Source of the DNA: HRBIN16 sp049969495
GTDB lineage: Bacteria > Armatimonadota > HRBIN16
DNA: 64,000 nt
Direction: 5' to 3'
Assembly: GCA_049969495.1 (NCBI GenBank)
Contig: JBMFOT010000002.1
Coordinates: 1-64,000 of the forward strand
The position numbers and the translations under genes were made by a program. Positions 1 through 8,516 of this stretch are shown here, in pieces; the first letter of the stretch is position 1, and each line of letters opens with the position of its first letter. The notes under the pieces are model-generated. The model was not told the origin of the DNA. It saw only the letters and a list, made by a program, of their open reading frames with translations, and searched no databases.

Positions 1-85
1 ACCTATAAGGGATTGAAACGAGAAGCTCCCGCGCCAGCAGCGACGTTTTGCCGAAGTTACGAGCCTACCTATAAGGGATTGAAAC
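1..85 (+). CRISPR. 3' (leader-distal) end of a CRISPR array
   Basis: The 19-mer ACCTATAAGGGATTGAAAC occurs at 1-19 and again, identically, at 67-85, a 66-bp period that fits a repeat of about 29-37 nt plus a spacer. The ATTGAAAC end is the usual 3' end of type I/III repeats and becomes the crRNA 5' handle, so the array reads left to right and this is the end away from the leader. No further copy follows 85. Repeat length cannot be fixed because the first copy is cut by the window edge. No cas gene lies in the window. Confidence 0.82.
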
Positions 86-112
86 TGCGGCAAAGGGTTA
101 TTATGCATCCCA

Positions 113-180
113 TTTTGTCATACTGAGCGTTAGCGAAGCATCTCAGAGTGGCGATAGAACGAGCTTCTTCGTTTCAGAAT
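113..180. repeat. dispersed imperfect inverted repeat (family A), copy 1
   Basis: Contains TGAGCGTTAGCGAAGCATCT on the left and an inverted, diverged copy on the right (CTTCTTCG...CAGAA). The same element is at 15514-15590, with partial copies at 59854-59883 and, inverted, at 7396-7437. It lies between genes and encodes nothing obvious. Confidence 0.75.
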
Positions 181-304
181 GCCAGGCACGCAACCTGAAG
201 GTTGCGGCTACGTTCAGAGTAACGGGCAAGCGGGACTGCTCCGCTTCACCCAGATAATCACGCTTAGCACTCTGCTGGTAGTCTGTCAAAAGTTAATCTC
301 CACG

Positions 305-340
305 TTTCCCGAAGGGGAGGGCGAACCTCCCCTCCCCCGA
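305..340. repeat. GC-rich palindromic element (family C)
   Basis: A GGGGAGG...CCTCCCC palindrome in the non-coding stretch 181-387. It resembles the palindromes at 2167-2217, 9272-9420 and 20776-20803. I see no gene in 86-494. Confidence 0.5.
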
Positions 341-387
341 AGGACAGGTTGGGAACACATCATGAGTAGGTAGCGCCCCGCCATCGG

Positions 388-416
388 TTGACAAGTTGCT
401 CATCACGGGATACGAT
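388..416 (+). promoter_or_regulatory. sigma70-type promoter for the PII-like gene
   Basis: TTGACA at 388-393, a 17-nt spacer and TACGAT at 411-416. Transcription would start near 423, giving a leader of about 70 nt. Confidence 0.6.
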
Positions 417-494
417 TCAACATGGATAGCACCTCCTGTCGATACTTCTTTCTCTGCCCGCGAGCGATGAGCTTTTGAGAGGAGGATGGCAACC

Positions 495-791
495 ATGAAG
501 ATGCTCATGATTGTCTGCGAGACGGGCATCGACTACCGCGTGGTCAAGGTGCTGGACGAGGTGCATGTGCCGGGCTACACCCGCTACTCCGGGGTATCCG
601 GCGTCGGAGAGACCGGCAGGAGACTGGGTTCGCCCATCATGCCAGGACAGAACACGGTCTTCTTGAGCGTCATGCCCGATGAAATGGCTCAGCAGGTTAC
701 CGAGAAGCTCAAGCAGCTGGTAGACAGCTTTGAGGAACGGCGCAAACCCGCTCTTCGTGTGTTCGCCATGCCCGCAGAGATCATGTTGTGA
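495..791 (+). CDS. PII-like signalling protein
   Basis: A 98-residue protein of the short PII/CutA ferredoxin-like fold. It starts with a beta strand (MKMLMIVCE), has a helix, a T-loop-like segment (GYTRYSGVSGVGETGRRLG) and ends with RVFAMPAEIML, as in PII-like proteins that bind small ligands. The ATG at 495 is preferred over 486 because AGGAGG at 480-485 is 9 nt upstream of 495 and abuts 486. Its own promoter is at 388-416 and a strong terminator at 812-845, so it is probably monocistronic. Classical GlnB uridylylation and nitrogen-sensing features are not evident, and its partner is unknown. Confidence 0.75.
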   Translation: MKMLMIVCETGIDYRVVKVLDEVHVPGYTRYSGVSGVGETGRRLGSPIMPGQNTVFLSVMPDEMAQQVTEKLKQLVDSFEERRKPALRVFAMPAEIML

Positions 792-811
792 CACCTTGTC
801 CAGCCAACAGG

Positions 812-845
812 GCGGCTCTTCCACAAGCAGGAAGAGCCGCTTTTT
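812..845 (+). terminator. intrinsic terminator after PII-like gene
   Basis: An 11-bp perfect stem (812-822 with 830-840), a 7-nt loop and TTTTT at 841-845. It separates the PII-like gene from the cupin gene. Confidence 0.9.
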
Positions 846-879
846 GCGTGGAAACGTGGACGAGGGGGAAGATTTCATC

Positions 880-1233
880 ATGAAGGTCGTCTCTTCAGAA
901 CAAATCGCTTTTCAACCAGTGGTCGCAGAAGGCGCTCGTGGGACGTACATCAAGGAACTCATCACCGACCGCGATGGCGCCCCGACCTTTGCCATGCGCC
1001 TGTTCGAGATCGCCCCGGGGGGGAACACCCCGTTGCACCGGCACCCGTGGGAGCATGAGGTGTTCATCCTGAGCGGGCAGGGTGAACTGCGGGCACAGAA
1101 CGAAAGCCATCCTTTCCGGGAAGGTGACGCGGTGTTTGTGCCCCCGGATGAATTGCACACCTTTGTCAACACGGGGGAACAGCCGTTGCGATTGCTGTGC
1201 ATGATCCCTGTGCAACAACCCTGCTGTCGATAA
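880..1233 (+). CDS. small single-domain cupin
   Basis: A 117-residue beta-barrel protein. Both cupin motifs are present: motif 1 in PLHRHPWEHEVFILSGQG (two His, one Glu for metal) and motif 2 in GDAVFVPPDELHTFVN (third His). It is therefore likely a metal-binding enzyme or sugar/small-molecule binding protein; the substrate cannot be told from sequence. The start at 880 has a GAGGGGGA ribosome site 9 nt upstream; a longer frame reaching back through the terminator is rejected. It is 16 bp upstream of the deacetylase gene and probably cotranscribed with it. Confidence 0.8.
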   Translation: MKVVSSEQIAFQPVVAEGARGTYIKELITDRDGAPTFAMRLFEIAPGGNTPLHRHPWEHEVFILSGQGELRAQNESHPFREGDAVFVPPDELHTFVNTGEQPLRLLCMIPVQQPCCR

Positions 1234-1249
1234 GATAAGGAGGTTCCAA

Positions 1250-2131
1250 ATGGCACAAGAGGTCTCCCTTGCGGTCAAGCTGGGCTTCAAGCCAACCGAC
1301 AAGGTGCTGATTGTGAACGCCGACGACGTGGGCATGAGCTACGCTGCCAATCAGGCGACCATCCAGGGGATGGAGAAGGGGTTAATTACCGCCGGCTCCA
1401 TCATGGTGCCCTGTCCCTGGTTCCTGCAGATTGCCGAATACGCCCGCACACACCCCAAGGCGGATTTCGGTATCCATCTCACCCACACCAGCGAGTGGAA
1501 GTACTATCGCTGGGGACCCGTTGGTGACCGGTGCAAACTGAAAGGGCTGATAGACCCGCAGGGCTATCTGTGGAGCGATGTACCGCAGGTGTATGCCAAC
1601 GCTACCCCCGAGCAGGCAATGCTGGAGGCGCGCGCCCAGATTAAGATGGCAATGGACAACGGCATCGACATTACCCACCTGGACTCGCACATGGGCACCC
1701 TACAATACAGCGACAAGTACTTCTATGAGGTGTACGTCCCTCTGGCAAAAGAGTTCAATCTACCAGTGCGCATGGGTTCGCAGGAGCTGCTGGCACAGTT
1801 TGGCTATCCCGATATGCGCCAGAAGGTGCTGGAGCAGGGCATCCTGTTCCCGGACTATCTGATACACGGCGGGCGCAAGTCGGGCGAAAGCGTGACGCAG
1901 TACTGGAAGCGCGTGCTGCGCGAGCTCAAACCGGGCGTCACCGAACTGTACATCCATCCCGCGCTCCCCACCGAAGAGATGCAGCACATCGCCGGGTCGT
2001 GGAAAGACCGCGCCGAGGAGTTTCGCCTGTTCACCACCGATGCGGAGATTCGTCGTATCCTCAAGGAGCAGGACGTGAAGCTGATCGGCTGGCGCGTGAT
2101 TCGCGACCTGCAACGCAAGGAACGACGATAG
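1250..2131 (+). CDS. ChbG/HpnK (YdjC) family carbohydrate deacetylase
   Basis: A 293-residue protein of the YdjC-like fold, which removes acetyl groups from chito-oligosaccharides or related amino sugars. The metal-binding elements are readable: NADDVG at about residues 23-28, the FGIHLTHTSEW block near 73, and HLDSHMGT near 143. It starts with MAQEV behind AAGGAGG 7 nt upstream. No signal peptide, so cytoplasmic. Its context with a cupin suggests carbohydrate catabolism, but the substrate is not shown. Confidence 0.82.
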   Translation: MAQEVSLAVKLGFKPTDKVLIVNADDVGMSYAANQATIQGMEKGLITAGSIMVPCPWFLQIAEYARTHPKADFGIHLTHTSEWKYYRWGPVGDRCKLKGLIDPQGYLWSDVPQVYANATPEQAMLEARAQIKMAMDNGIDITHLDSHMGTLQYSDKYFYEVYVPLAKEFNLPVRMGSQELLAQFGYPDMRQKVLEQGILFPDYLIHGGRKSGESVTQYWKRVLRELKPGVTELYIHPALPTEEMQHIAGSWKDRAEEFRLFTTDAEIRRILKEQDVKLIGWRVIRDLQRKERR

Positions 2132-2166
2132 CGCGGGGTACCGACACCGGTTTAGCCCCCACCCCA

Positions 2167-2217
2167 GCCCTCCCCGCGAGCGGGGGGAGCCTTTTTCCTC
2201 CCCCGTCTACGGGGGAG
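2167..2217. repeat. paired GC palindromes, possible terminator
   Basis: A CTCCCCGC/GCGGGGGGAG hairpin followed by CTTTTT (2191-2196) could end the deacetylase transcript. A second palindrome CCTCCCCC/GGGGGAGG follows directly. Both belong to the dispersed GC-palindrome family. Confidence 0.55.
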
Positions 2218-2240
2218 GAAAGGTAGGGGGTATCTCGCAC

Positions 2241-2265
2241 GGCTCGGCAGGAGCCTCGCCCTCCA
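2241..2265. repeat. dispersed GGCTCGGCAGGAGCC element (family B), copy 1
   Basis: A 15-nt hairpin-forming core followed by TCGCCCTCCA. The same string is at 31305-31329, and a shorter variant is at 15746-15766. All copies are next to gene ends or starts, never inside a gene here. Confidence 0.7.
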
Positions 2266-2276
2266 CCACCTAGCCG

Positions 2277-3842
2277 TTATCCGCTACGCCTTCGCAACGC
2301 CCTCAGCGCGTCGCCCATCTCCTCGGCGCGCAGCAACTTGGCTATCAGCAGATACACTCCCCCGCCTGTTGCTGTGACCAGCACAATCGCCAGTAACGAA
2401 ACCAGCTTGGGATGCAGACCCCATCCGTGAAGCCATGCCACCAGCAACACCCGCACCCCATAGCCGACCACCCCGCCGACAACGGATGCCAGCACCAGCC
2501 TTGTAAAAGGAAGCCAGAGCTGCCCAACCGGTATCCGCACCTTGCGATGCAGCGCATGTAACATCCACAGAACATGCAGTATCGCCGCGATGGAACCCGC
2601 CAGCGCAAGCCCCTTATGCGCCAGAGGAGCCATTAGCCACCAGTTGAGGGGCACAAACACCAGCGTCGTCAGCGTGCCGATGACCACCGGCGTCACGGTA
2701 TCCTGCACCGCGTAGAATGCACGGTTCAGAATCGCCTGACTGGAGAAAGCGAACAAGCCGATGCAGTAGAACACCAGCGCCTCGGCGGTAACGCGCGTGT
2801 CGTACGGGGTGAACTTTTTGTATTGCAGTAAAATGGACACGATGTCGCTGGAAAGCACCATCATCAGCACGGAGATGGGCACGGTGAGGAACCACAGCGC
2901 GCGTAAGCCCTGCAGCAGCGTGCGACGAAACGCCTCCATATCACCGCGTGCTGCCTGTGCGCTCAGCGTAGGAAACACCGCGATGCTGATAGCCTGCGCG
3001 AAGATGCCCAGTGGCGCCTGCATCTGTTTGTTGGCATTGTCCAGCGCGGAGACCGCTCCGGGGGGCAATAGCGAAGCAAACGCACGGTTAATCAGCACAA
3101 ACACCTGCGGCAACGACAGCCCCAGAATCACCGGCAATACCAGCTTCCCCACCCGCACCACACCCGGGTGCTTCAGGTGCAGGCTGAACCGGTAACGCAC
3201 TCCCACGCGGCGCAGAAACGCCATCTGTAACAGCAGGTTGCCCGCTATCGCGCCTGCCAGCGCGCCCCACGATAGCCCGGCGACGCCCAGATGCCCGCCC
3301 AGCAACCATCCACCGGCGATGATTCCCAGATTGTAGATAATGGGGCCCAGCGCGGGAACCAGAAAATGCCCGCGCACATACAGCGTGGCCATCATCAACC
3401 CACCGAGAAAGAAGCATATCTGTGCGGGCAAAACGATGCGGGTGAGTGTTGCGGTCATGTCCAGCTGCCAGGGCTGGAAGCCCGGTGCAATCAGGGGAAC
3501 CAGCTGACGGGCGAATACCTCCCCAATCAGCACAAAGCCCGTGACCACCAGCGTCATGAAGGTAGCAACTATCGAGAAGACCTTCCATGCCTCCTCTTCC
3601 TGTCCGCGCGTGAGATATTCGGTGAATACCGGCACAAAAGACGAGGAAAGCGCGCCGCCTGCGATGAGGAAGAAGAGCAAATCGGGAATGGAAAACGCCG
3701 CCCGATACACATCGGTGTAAGCGTTTTGACCGAACCATGCGGCGATAGCAGTATCCCGTAATTGCCCCAGCACGCGGCTGATAAAAATCGCCGCCATCAT
3801 CACCGCCGCGGCGCGAGCAACCTTATGTGTCTCCTGAGTCAT
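2277..3842 (-). CDS. murJ: lipid II flippase MurJ (MviN)
   Basis: A 521-residue polytopic membrane protein of the MATE-like MurJ family, which flips the peptidoglycan precursor lipid II across the inner membrane. The conserved N-terminus is clear (AAVMMAAIFISRVLGQLRD, then AYTDVYRAAFSIPDLLFFL and GALSSSFVPVFTEY), and about 14 hydrophobic segments follow. An upstream TTG at 3881 would add 13 residues, but that TTG is the first half of a -35 box. The promoter at 3853-3881 places the transcript start about 4 nt before the ATG at 3842. MurJ is normally essential. Divergent from the HEAT-TlpA gene. Confidence 0.95.
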   Translation of the reverse strand: MTQETHKVARAAAVMMAAIFISRVLGQLRDTAIAAWFGQNAYTDVYRAAFSIPDLLFFLIAGGALSSSFVPVFTEYLTRGQEEEAWKVFSIVATFMTLVVTGFVLIGEVFARQLVPLIAPGFQPWQLDMTATLTRIVLPAQICFFLGGLMMATLYVRGHFLVPALGPIIYNLGIIAGGWLLGGHLGVAGLSWGALAGAIAGNLLLQMAFLRRVGVRYRFSLHLKHPGVVRVGKLVLPVILGLSLPQVFVLINRAFASLLPPGAVSALDNANKQMQAPLGIFAQAISIAVFPTLSAQAARGDMEAFRRTLLQGLRALWFLTVPISVLMMVLSSDIVSILLQYKKFTPYDTRVTAEALVFYCIGLFAFSSQAILNRAFYAVQDTVTPVVIGTLTTLVFVPLNWWLMAPLAHKGLALAGSIAAILHVLWMLHALHRKVRIPVGQLWLPFTRLVLASVVGGVVGYGVRVLLVAWLHGWGLHPKLVSLLAIVLVTATGGGVYLLIAKLLRAEEMGDALRALRRRSG

Positions 3843-3852
3843 GCTGGGTGTT

Positions 3853-3881
3853 ATTGTACTGCGCCGCCGCCATAGAGTCAA
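3853..3881 (-). promoter_or_regulatory. promoter of murJ, giving a nearly leaderless mRNA
   Basis: On the minus strand TTGACT (3881-3876), 17 nt, TACAAT (3858-3853). Only 10 nt separate the -10 box from the ATG at 3842, and no ribosome binding site fits in between. Confidence 0.75.
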
Positions 3882-3978
3882 ATGGTTATTTACAGCGAAC
3901 CTGCCAATGTGGTAGTATTCAAGCCGGGTAGGTAACAGGTTATTTTACCATCTTTTTTCATCGGGCAGGAGGTACGGG

Positions 3979-5166
3979 ATGGCTTCTTCCCCTCAATCGG
4001 GCACCGAAGGCGAGAGAAAGCCTCAAAAAGTTCATCCGTTCTGGGGAGCGCTGGTGATTGGTGCCGCTCTGGCGGTGCTTTTCGTGATGGTCTACCCCTT
4101 CATCGCCAGCCACCAGCACCAGAACCTACAATTGCCAACTGCTGAGGAGACCACCGTCAAGGTAGTCGACCGGATGGCGGGTCTGCCCAAAGCCGAGCGC
4201 GCCAAACTGGCACGCGAGCTGTTTCGTAGTCCCAATCCTCTTCTGCGCCTGGCAACGGTGGAGGCTATTGAGGACAGCAAAATTCAGGAAGTATACCCTC
4301 TGCTGGAACGTGGATTGGAAGACAACAGCTCGGCGGTGCGCCGACGTTCGGTAGAGGCGTTGTGGAGGCTGGATCGCGAGCGCGGTATACGCTTGCTGCT
4401 GATGGCTTTGCGCGACGAGGACGTGGATATCCGCCGCGCGGCAATCAGCCAGCTGCGTTTCGCAAACGACAAGCGTGTGGTGCCTGCGGTGATACCGCTT
4501 CTGGACGACTACGATCAGACCACCCGCTTTTTTGCGCTGGGCGTGTTGCGCAAGCTGACCGGCAAACCCTACTTTGCCAGAACCGCTGACCCGCCTGAAA
4601 AGCAGCAGGTGGTGATTCGCCAGTGGAAGCAGTGGTGGGCAAAAGAGCGAGCGCGCTGGGCAGATGAACAGCGATGGGCAACCGTCAAGCCGGTACATCC
4701 GAAGCGCACCGACCCTGCGCCTCCATTCACCCTGAGAAGCCTCGACGGCGCGCAGCTGCGTCACCAGGAGATGAGGGGCAAGATTCTCTTGCTCCACTTC
4801 TACGGCACCTGGTGCGCCCCTTGTGAAGTAGAGATGCCCGAGCTGGTGCGCCTGCGCCAGGTTTATCCCGAAGAGGTTCTCATCATGATAGGCGTTGCGG
4901 TCAATGAAACCCAGGGCGAGCGTGCGGTGCGCGAGTGGATAGAGAGGTTCAAAATCACCTACCCGCAGGCTCTGGCGACATCCGAGATTGTCTCTGCATA
5001 CTGGATACAGGGCGTGCCGATTACCTATGTCATTGACCACGAAGGACGCATCCGCTACCGCTTCGAGGGCGAGCGAGATTTCGAAACGCTGCGCAAAGCG
5101 GTCGAGCGCGTGCGGGCAGAGGCTACCGTCACAGGTTCATCAACCACACCAGCAACGGCGCAATAA
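3979..5166 (+). CDS. membrane-anchored HEAT-repeat / TlpA-type thioredoxin fusion
   Basis: A 395-residue protein. A single transmembrane helix at about 24-46 anchors it. Residues of about 60-200 form HEAT/PBS-type repeats (LLRLATVEAIED, AVRRRSVEALWRLD, VDIRRAAISQLRF, TTRFFALGVLRKLTG). Residues 248-385 are a TlpA/ResA-like thioredoxin domain (PPFTLRSLDG, FYGTWCAPCEVEMPEL with the CAPC redox motif, GVPITYVID cis-Pro loop). This suggests an extracytoplasmic thiol-disulfide reductase with a protein-docking platform. CAGGAGG lies 8 nt before the ATG. Its 3' end overlaps the convergent DUF554 gene by 38 bp. The partner is unknown. Confidence 0.85.
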   Translation: MASSPQSGTEGERKPQKVHPFWGALVIGAALAVLFVMVYPFIASHQHQNLQLPTAEETTVKVVDRMAGLPKAERAKLARELFRSPNPLLRLATVEAIEDSKIQEVYPLLERGLEDNSSAVRRRSVEALWRLDRERGIRLLLMALRDEDVDIRRAAISQLRFANDKRVVPAVIPLLDDYDQTTRFFALGVLRKLTGKPYFARTADPPEKQQVVIRQWKQWWAKERARWADEQRWATVKPVHPKRTDPAPPFTLRSLDGAQLRHQEMRGKILLLHFYGTWCAPCEVEMPELVRLRQVYPEEVLIMIGVAVNETQGERAVREWIERFKITYPQALATSEIVSAYWIQGVPITYVIDHEGRIRYRFEGERDFETLRKAVERVRAEATVTGSSTTPATAQ

Positions 5167-5812
5167 GCAATGCGGGCAGGAAGTTCGCCACCGGAATCGG
5201 GCGCAGGTTCAGCAGACGGATGCCTAGCCCCAGCATCATCAACCCGCCAGTGGCGAACATCACGTTTTTCATTCCTTCGGTAAGCACGTTGCCTATCCAG
5301 CCTGCGCCCAGCGTCAGCGTGCCCTGTACCACCAGCACCGTGCCCGCCGAGAACAGCACGCCCCAGCCCAGCGCAGCGGTGAAGAAGGCAGAGGAAACGC
5401 CGTCCAGCAGGCTTTTGACCAGTAACAGGCTGTAATTACCTGTTAATCCGTCCTGAATACAACCCATGATGGTCATAGGCCCGACGCAGAAGAGGATGCT
5501 GGTACTAACGAACGCCTGGCTGAACGTGCTACCGCCTTCGTTGCTGAAGCGTTGCTGCAGGGCGTTACCCAAGGCGTCCAATTTCCCCTCGATATCCAGA
5601 CCTTCACCGATAATCGCACCGAGCAACAGACTTGCCAGCGGTAAGAGGGGGTTCTTTTCGCTCAGGCTCATCTGCACCCCGATCATGAGCGTCATCAAGC
5701 CGATGATTTGCATGGTGGTTTCGCGCAGGCGCGGCTTGAGGAAACGTCGTGCGGTCAAGCCCACGCCCGTGCCGACCACTACCGCTGCCGTGTTGATGAA
5801 GGTGCCGATCAT
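5129..5812 (-). CDS. DUF554 family membrane protein
   Basis: A 227-residue protein with about six hydrophobic helices, matching the DUF554 (YdfK-like) family from MIGTFINTAAVVVGTGVG through FCVGPMTIMGCIQDGL to the C-terminal LRPIPVANFLPALLIAPLL. The function of the family is not established; transport is often assumed. Its ATG overlaps the stop codon of the acyl-CoA ligase gene by 4 nt (5809-5812), so the two are probably translationally coupled, although no functional link is known. Confidence 0.88.
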   Translation of the reverse strand: MIGTFINTAAVVVGTGVGLTARRFLKPRLRETTMQIIGLMTLMIGVQMSLSEKNPLLPLASLLLGAIIGEGLDIEGKLDALGNALQQRFSNEGGSTFSQAFVSTSILFCVGPMTIMGCIQDGLTGNYSLLLVKSLLDGVSSAFFTAALGWGVLFSAGTVLVVQGTLTLGAGWIGNVLTEGMKNVMFATGGLMMLGLGIRLLNLRPIPVANFLPALLIAPLLVWLMNL

Positions 5813-7344
5813 CCTGCGCCCGCGCCCTGCTCCTGCTCCACTTCCTTGCGCAACAGGCGCTTGAGAATCTTGCCTGTGCCGGACTTGGGTAGCGACTCGC
5901 GGAACTCCACACGCCGCGGTACCTTGAAATTCGCCAGTCGCTGGCGGCAGTAGCGAATGATTTCACGCTCGGTTGCCTCTGCACCGGGCTTCAGCACCAC
6001 GTAAGCCACCGGAGCCTCACCGCGTAGTTCGTCGTACTCCCCGACAACAGCCGCCTCTGCTACTGCCGGATGAGTGTGCAGCACCTCCTCCACCTCGCGT
6101 GGGTAGACGTTCAGCCCCCCCACGATAATCATGTCCTTCTTGCGGTCCACGATGTAGAAGTAGCCGTCCTCATCCATCTTGCCGATGTCGCCGGTGTGGT
6201 ACCAGCCATTGCGCATCGCTTCGGCGGTGGCTTCGGGGAGGTTATAGTAGCCCAGCATCACGTTCTCGCCGCGCACCACAATCTCGCCCAGCTCGCCCAC
6301 CGGCACTTCGTTGTCGTTGTCGTCGAAAATTTTCATCTCCACACCGGGGATAGGCAGTCCGATACTGCCCGGCTTGCGCACGCCTTTCAGAGGGTTGACC
6401 GCTGTCACCGGCGAGCACTCGGTAGGTCCGTCGCCCTCTAAGATGACCACGTTGAACCGCTTCTCGAAGGCTTCCATGACCGCCACCGGCATCGGTGCAC
6501 CGCCCGACACGCAGATGCGCAGAGACGACAGGTCATACTCTCGCGGCAGCTGGTAGTGCAGGATGGCGGCATACATCGTCGGCACTGCCGGGAAGATAGT
6601 GCAACGATGTTTCTCTATCGTTTCCAGCACGCCGTCGGGGGTGAACCGCTCTACCAGCGTGCTGGTACAGCCCACGTAGATAGAGAGGTGCATACACACC
6701 GTGCCTGCGAAAGCGTGAAACAGCGGCAACACGGTCACGAAATTATCGGAGGGCGTCATCTCTAGCACCGACACGCACGATTCGCAGTTGGCAATCAGGT
6801 TGCGGTGACTGAGCATACAACCTTTGGGGAGGCCCGTCGTGCCGGAGGTGTATAGGAACACGGCAGGATGCTCGCGCGGGTTAAAATCCGGCGGGGTAGG
6901 CACGGGGGCAGGCTGTTGCCACAAGGCGTCGAAAGACAGAAAGTCCGGAGCCTCGCCGCCTGCCAGCAGGAGATGTTGCAAGGAGGGTACCTGTGGCTTC
7001 ACCGCCCGCAACACATCCGCCAGCATCGGTATCGTCACCGCCGCTTTGACACCGGCGTCGTTGTAGATGTAGCGCAGCTCGTCCGGTTTGAGCAAGGGGT
7101 TCGCTGGTACCGCAATCGCCCCCAGTGCTTGACAGGCGTAATACGCCATGACGAACTGCGGCACGTTCGGAAGCAGAATCGCTACCCGGTCGCCCTTTCC
7201 GATACCCAGTTCTTGGAGCCCCTTCGCGACCCCGCTCACCGCGCCGAGCAGCTGTCCGTAAGAGATCGGCTTATCACGGAAGATGAGAGCAGTTTGATCT
7301 GGATGGCGCTGGGTGGTTTGTAAAAGCATTTCGAAGAGATTCAT
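5809..7344 (-). CDS. long-chain fatty acid / acyl-CoA ligase (AMP-forming)
   Basis: A 511-residue ANL-superfamily enzyme that adenylates a carboxylic acid and transfers it to CoA. Motifs: P-loop-like YTSGTTGLPKGCMLSHRN (about 160-177), EGDGPTECSPVT, GWYHTGDIGKMDEDGYFYIVDRKKDMI (about 378-404) and the C-terminal LPKSGTGKILKR with its catalytic Lys. Start at 7344 (MNLFEMLLQ) is chosen because GGAGGTG is 10 nt upstream; the longer frame to 7473 reads through a dispersed repeat. No signal peptide, so cytoplasmic or peripheral. Chain-length preference cannot be judged. Confidence 0.9.
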   Translation of the reverse strand: MNLFEMLLQTTQRHPDQTALIFRDKPISYGQLLGAVSGVAKGLQELGIGKGDRVAILLPNVPQFVMAYYACQALGAIAVPANPLLKPDELRYIYNDAGVKAAVTIPMLADVLRAVKPQVPSLQHLLLAGGEAPDFLSFDALWQQPAPVPTPPDFNPREHPAVFLYTSGTTGLPKGCMLSHRNLIANCESCVSVLEMTPSDNFVTVLPLFHAFAGTVCMHLSIYVGCTSTLVERFTPDGVLETIEKHRCTIFPAVPTMYAAILHYQLPREYDLSSLRICVSGGAPMPVAVMEAFEKRFNVVILEGDGPTECSPVTAVNPLKGVRKPGSIGLPIPGVEMKIFDDNDNEVPVGELGEIVVRGENVMLGYYNLPEATAEAMRNGWYHTGDIGKMDEDGYFYIVDRKKDMIIVGGLNVYPREVEEVLHTHPAVAEAAVVGEYDELRGEAPVAYVVLKPGAEATEREIIRYCRQRLANFKVPRRVEFRESLPKSGTGKILKRLLRKEVEQEQGAGAG

Positions 7345-7395
7345 TATCCTGTTACACCTCCTCTCTGGTGAATTCGCAAAAAGAGGAGCTTTTTC

Positions 7396-7437
7396 CTGCG
7401 AAAGGGAAGATTGCTGCGCTGACGCTCGAAATGACAC
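7396..7437 (-). repeat. dispersed family A element, inverted partial copy
   Basis: Read on the minus strand, GTGTCATTTCGAGCGTCAGC matches the core of the copies at 113 and 15514. It occupies much of the 114-bp divergent gap between the acyl-CoA ligase and Gfo/Idh/MocA genes, so it overlaps whatever promoters they use. Confidence 0.6.
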
Positions 7438-7458
7438 AGACGGAAAGGAGGTACAAGG

Positions 7459-8490
7459 ATGGCATTCGAGCAATGGGGTATCGGCATCGTTGGTTTAGGC
7501 GGCATTGCCAATATACACCTGCAAGCCTACCGCAACCTGGGACTAAAGGTGGTGGGTGGTGCAGACATCGACCCCGAACGAGTCAAACTGATGCAGGCGA
7601 AATGGGAACTGTCCATCGCCACCACCGATGTGGAGTCTCTCATCGCCCATCCCGAGGTGAAGATTGTGGATGTGGCGGCGCCGCATTTCCTGCATGTGCG
7701 CGAACCGATTTTCCGCTCGGCAGCGAAGTACGGCAAAGCGTTGTTCGTGCAGAAACCGCTGGAGCAGTATTATGAGAACGCCAGAAAACTGGTGCGCATT
7801 GCCGAAGAGGCGGGCATCCCGCTGATGGTGAATCAGAACTCGGTATTTGTGCCCGGCTTTCAGGTGATAGAGCGGTACCTACGCGAGGGGACTATTGGCA
7901 AGCCGTACTACTGCCAGATCGAAAACCGCAACTGGATTGACCTGAGCGCGCATCCCTTCTACGGAAAGCAGGAGCGCTGGGTGCTCAGCGACATGGGGGT
8001 GCACCATCTCGCGCTGGTGGTGCACTGGTTCGGCAGCTGGCAGAGCGCATACGCCATGATGGGGCGCGATCCCTCGCAAAAAGGCATTGTCGGCGACACA
8101 TGGAACGTGATGAACATCCGCTTCGAGAGCGGGACGCAGGCGTGCATCATCAATAACTGGTGCTACCGTGGACATTTGCCACGCCCACATTCTGTGGAGG
8201 AGGTGGTGATTCAGGGGGATCAGGGAGCGATCACAGGCACCAGCGAGGAGGTGGTCATCGTGACTGCCGACCCGCCTGCCGAGATACGCCCACGGTTCGC
8301 TGGCAAATGGTTTCCTGACGCTTTCTCCAACGCCATCTCGCACTATATCCGCTCTCTGGAAGAGGGCAAGCCCTACCTGTGCAGCGGCAGACACAACCTG
8401 CAGGTGGTCGCGCTCATTGAAGCGGGCTACCGCTCGGTGCAGGAAGGACGCGAGGTGACCCGTAAAGAGATAATGGGCGAAGATGCCTGA
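7459..8490 (+). CDS. Gfo/Idh/MocA family oxidoreductase
   Basis: A 343-residue NAD(P)-dependent sugar or cyclitol dehydrogenase-type protein. The Rossmann motif GIGIVGLGGIANIHLQAY is at about 6-23, the FVQKPLEQ motif (family EKP site, here QKP) near 98, and the C-terminal alpha/beta dimer domain follows (GDMGVHHLALVVHW-like block). AAAGGAGG sits 8 nt before the ATG. The next gene, 26 bp downstream, is ThuA-like; the pairing of Gfo/Idh/MocA with ThuA is common in sugar catabolism loci. The replacement of Glu by Gln in the EKP motif is a visible departure. Confidence 0.88.
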   Translation: MAFEQWGIGIVGLGGIANIHLQAYRNLGLKVVGGADIDPERVKLMQAKWELSIATTDVESLIAHPEVKIVDVAAPHFLHVREPIFRSAAKYGKALFVQKPLEQYYENARKLVRIAEEAGIPLMVNQNSVFVPGFQVIERYLREGTIGKPYYCQIENRNWIDLSAHPFYGKQERWVLSDMGVHHLALVVHWFGSWQSAYAMMGRDPSQKGIVGDTWNVMNIRFESGTQACIINNWCYRGHLPRPHSVEEVVIQGDQGAITGTSEEVVIVTADPPAEIRPRFAGKWFPDAFSNAISHYIRSLEEGKPYLCSGRHNLQVVALIEAGYRSVQEGREVTRKEIMGEDA

Positions 8491-8516
8491 AAACGGAAGC
8501 CATACGGAGGAGAAAA

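Noticed and set aside
2131..2276. Possible mobile element between the deacetylase gene and murJ
   Set aside because: Only short palindromes and family B repeat; no transposase or terminal duplication.
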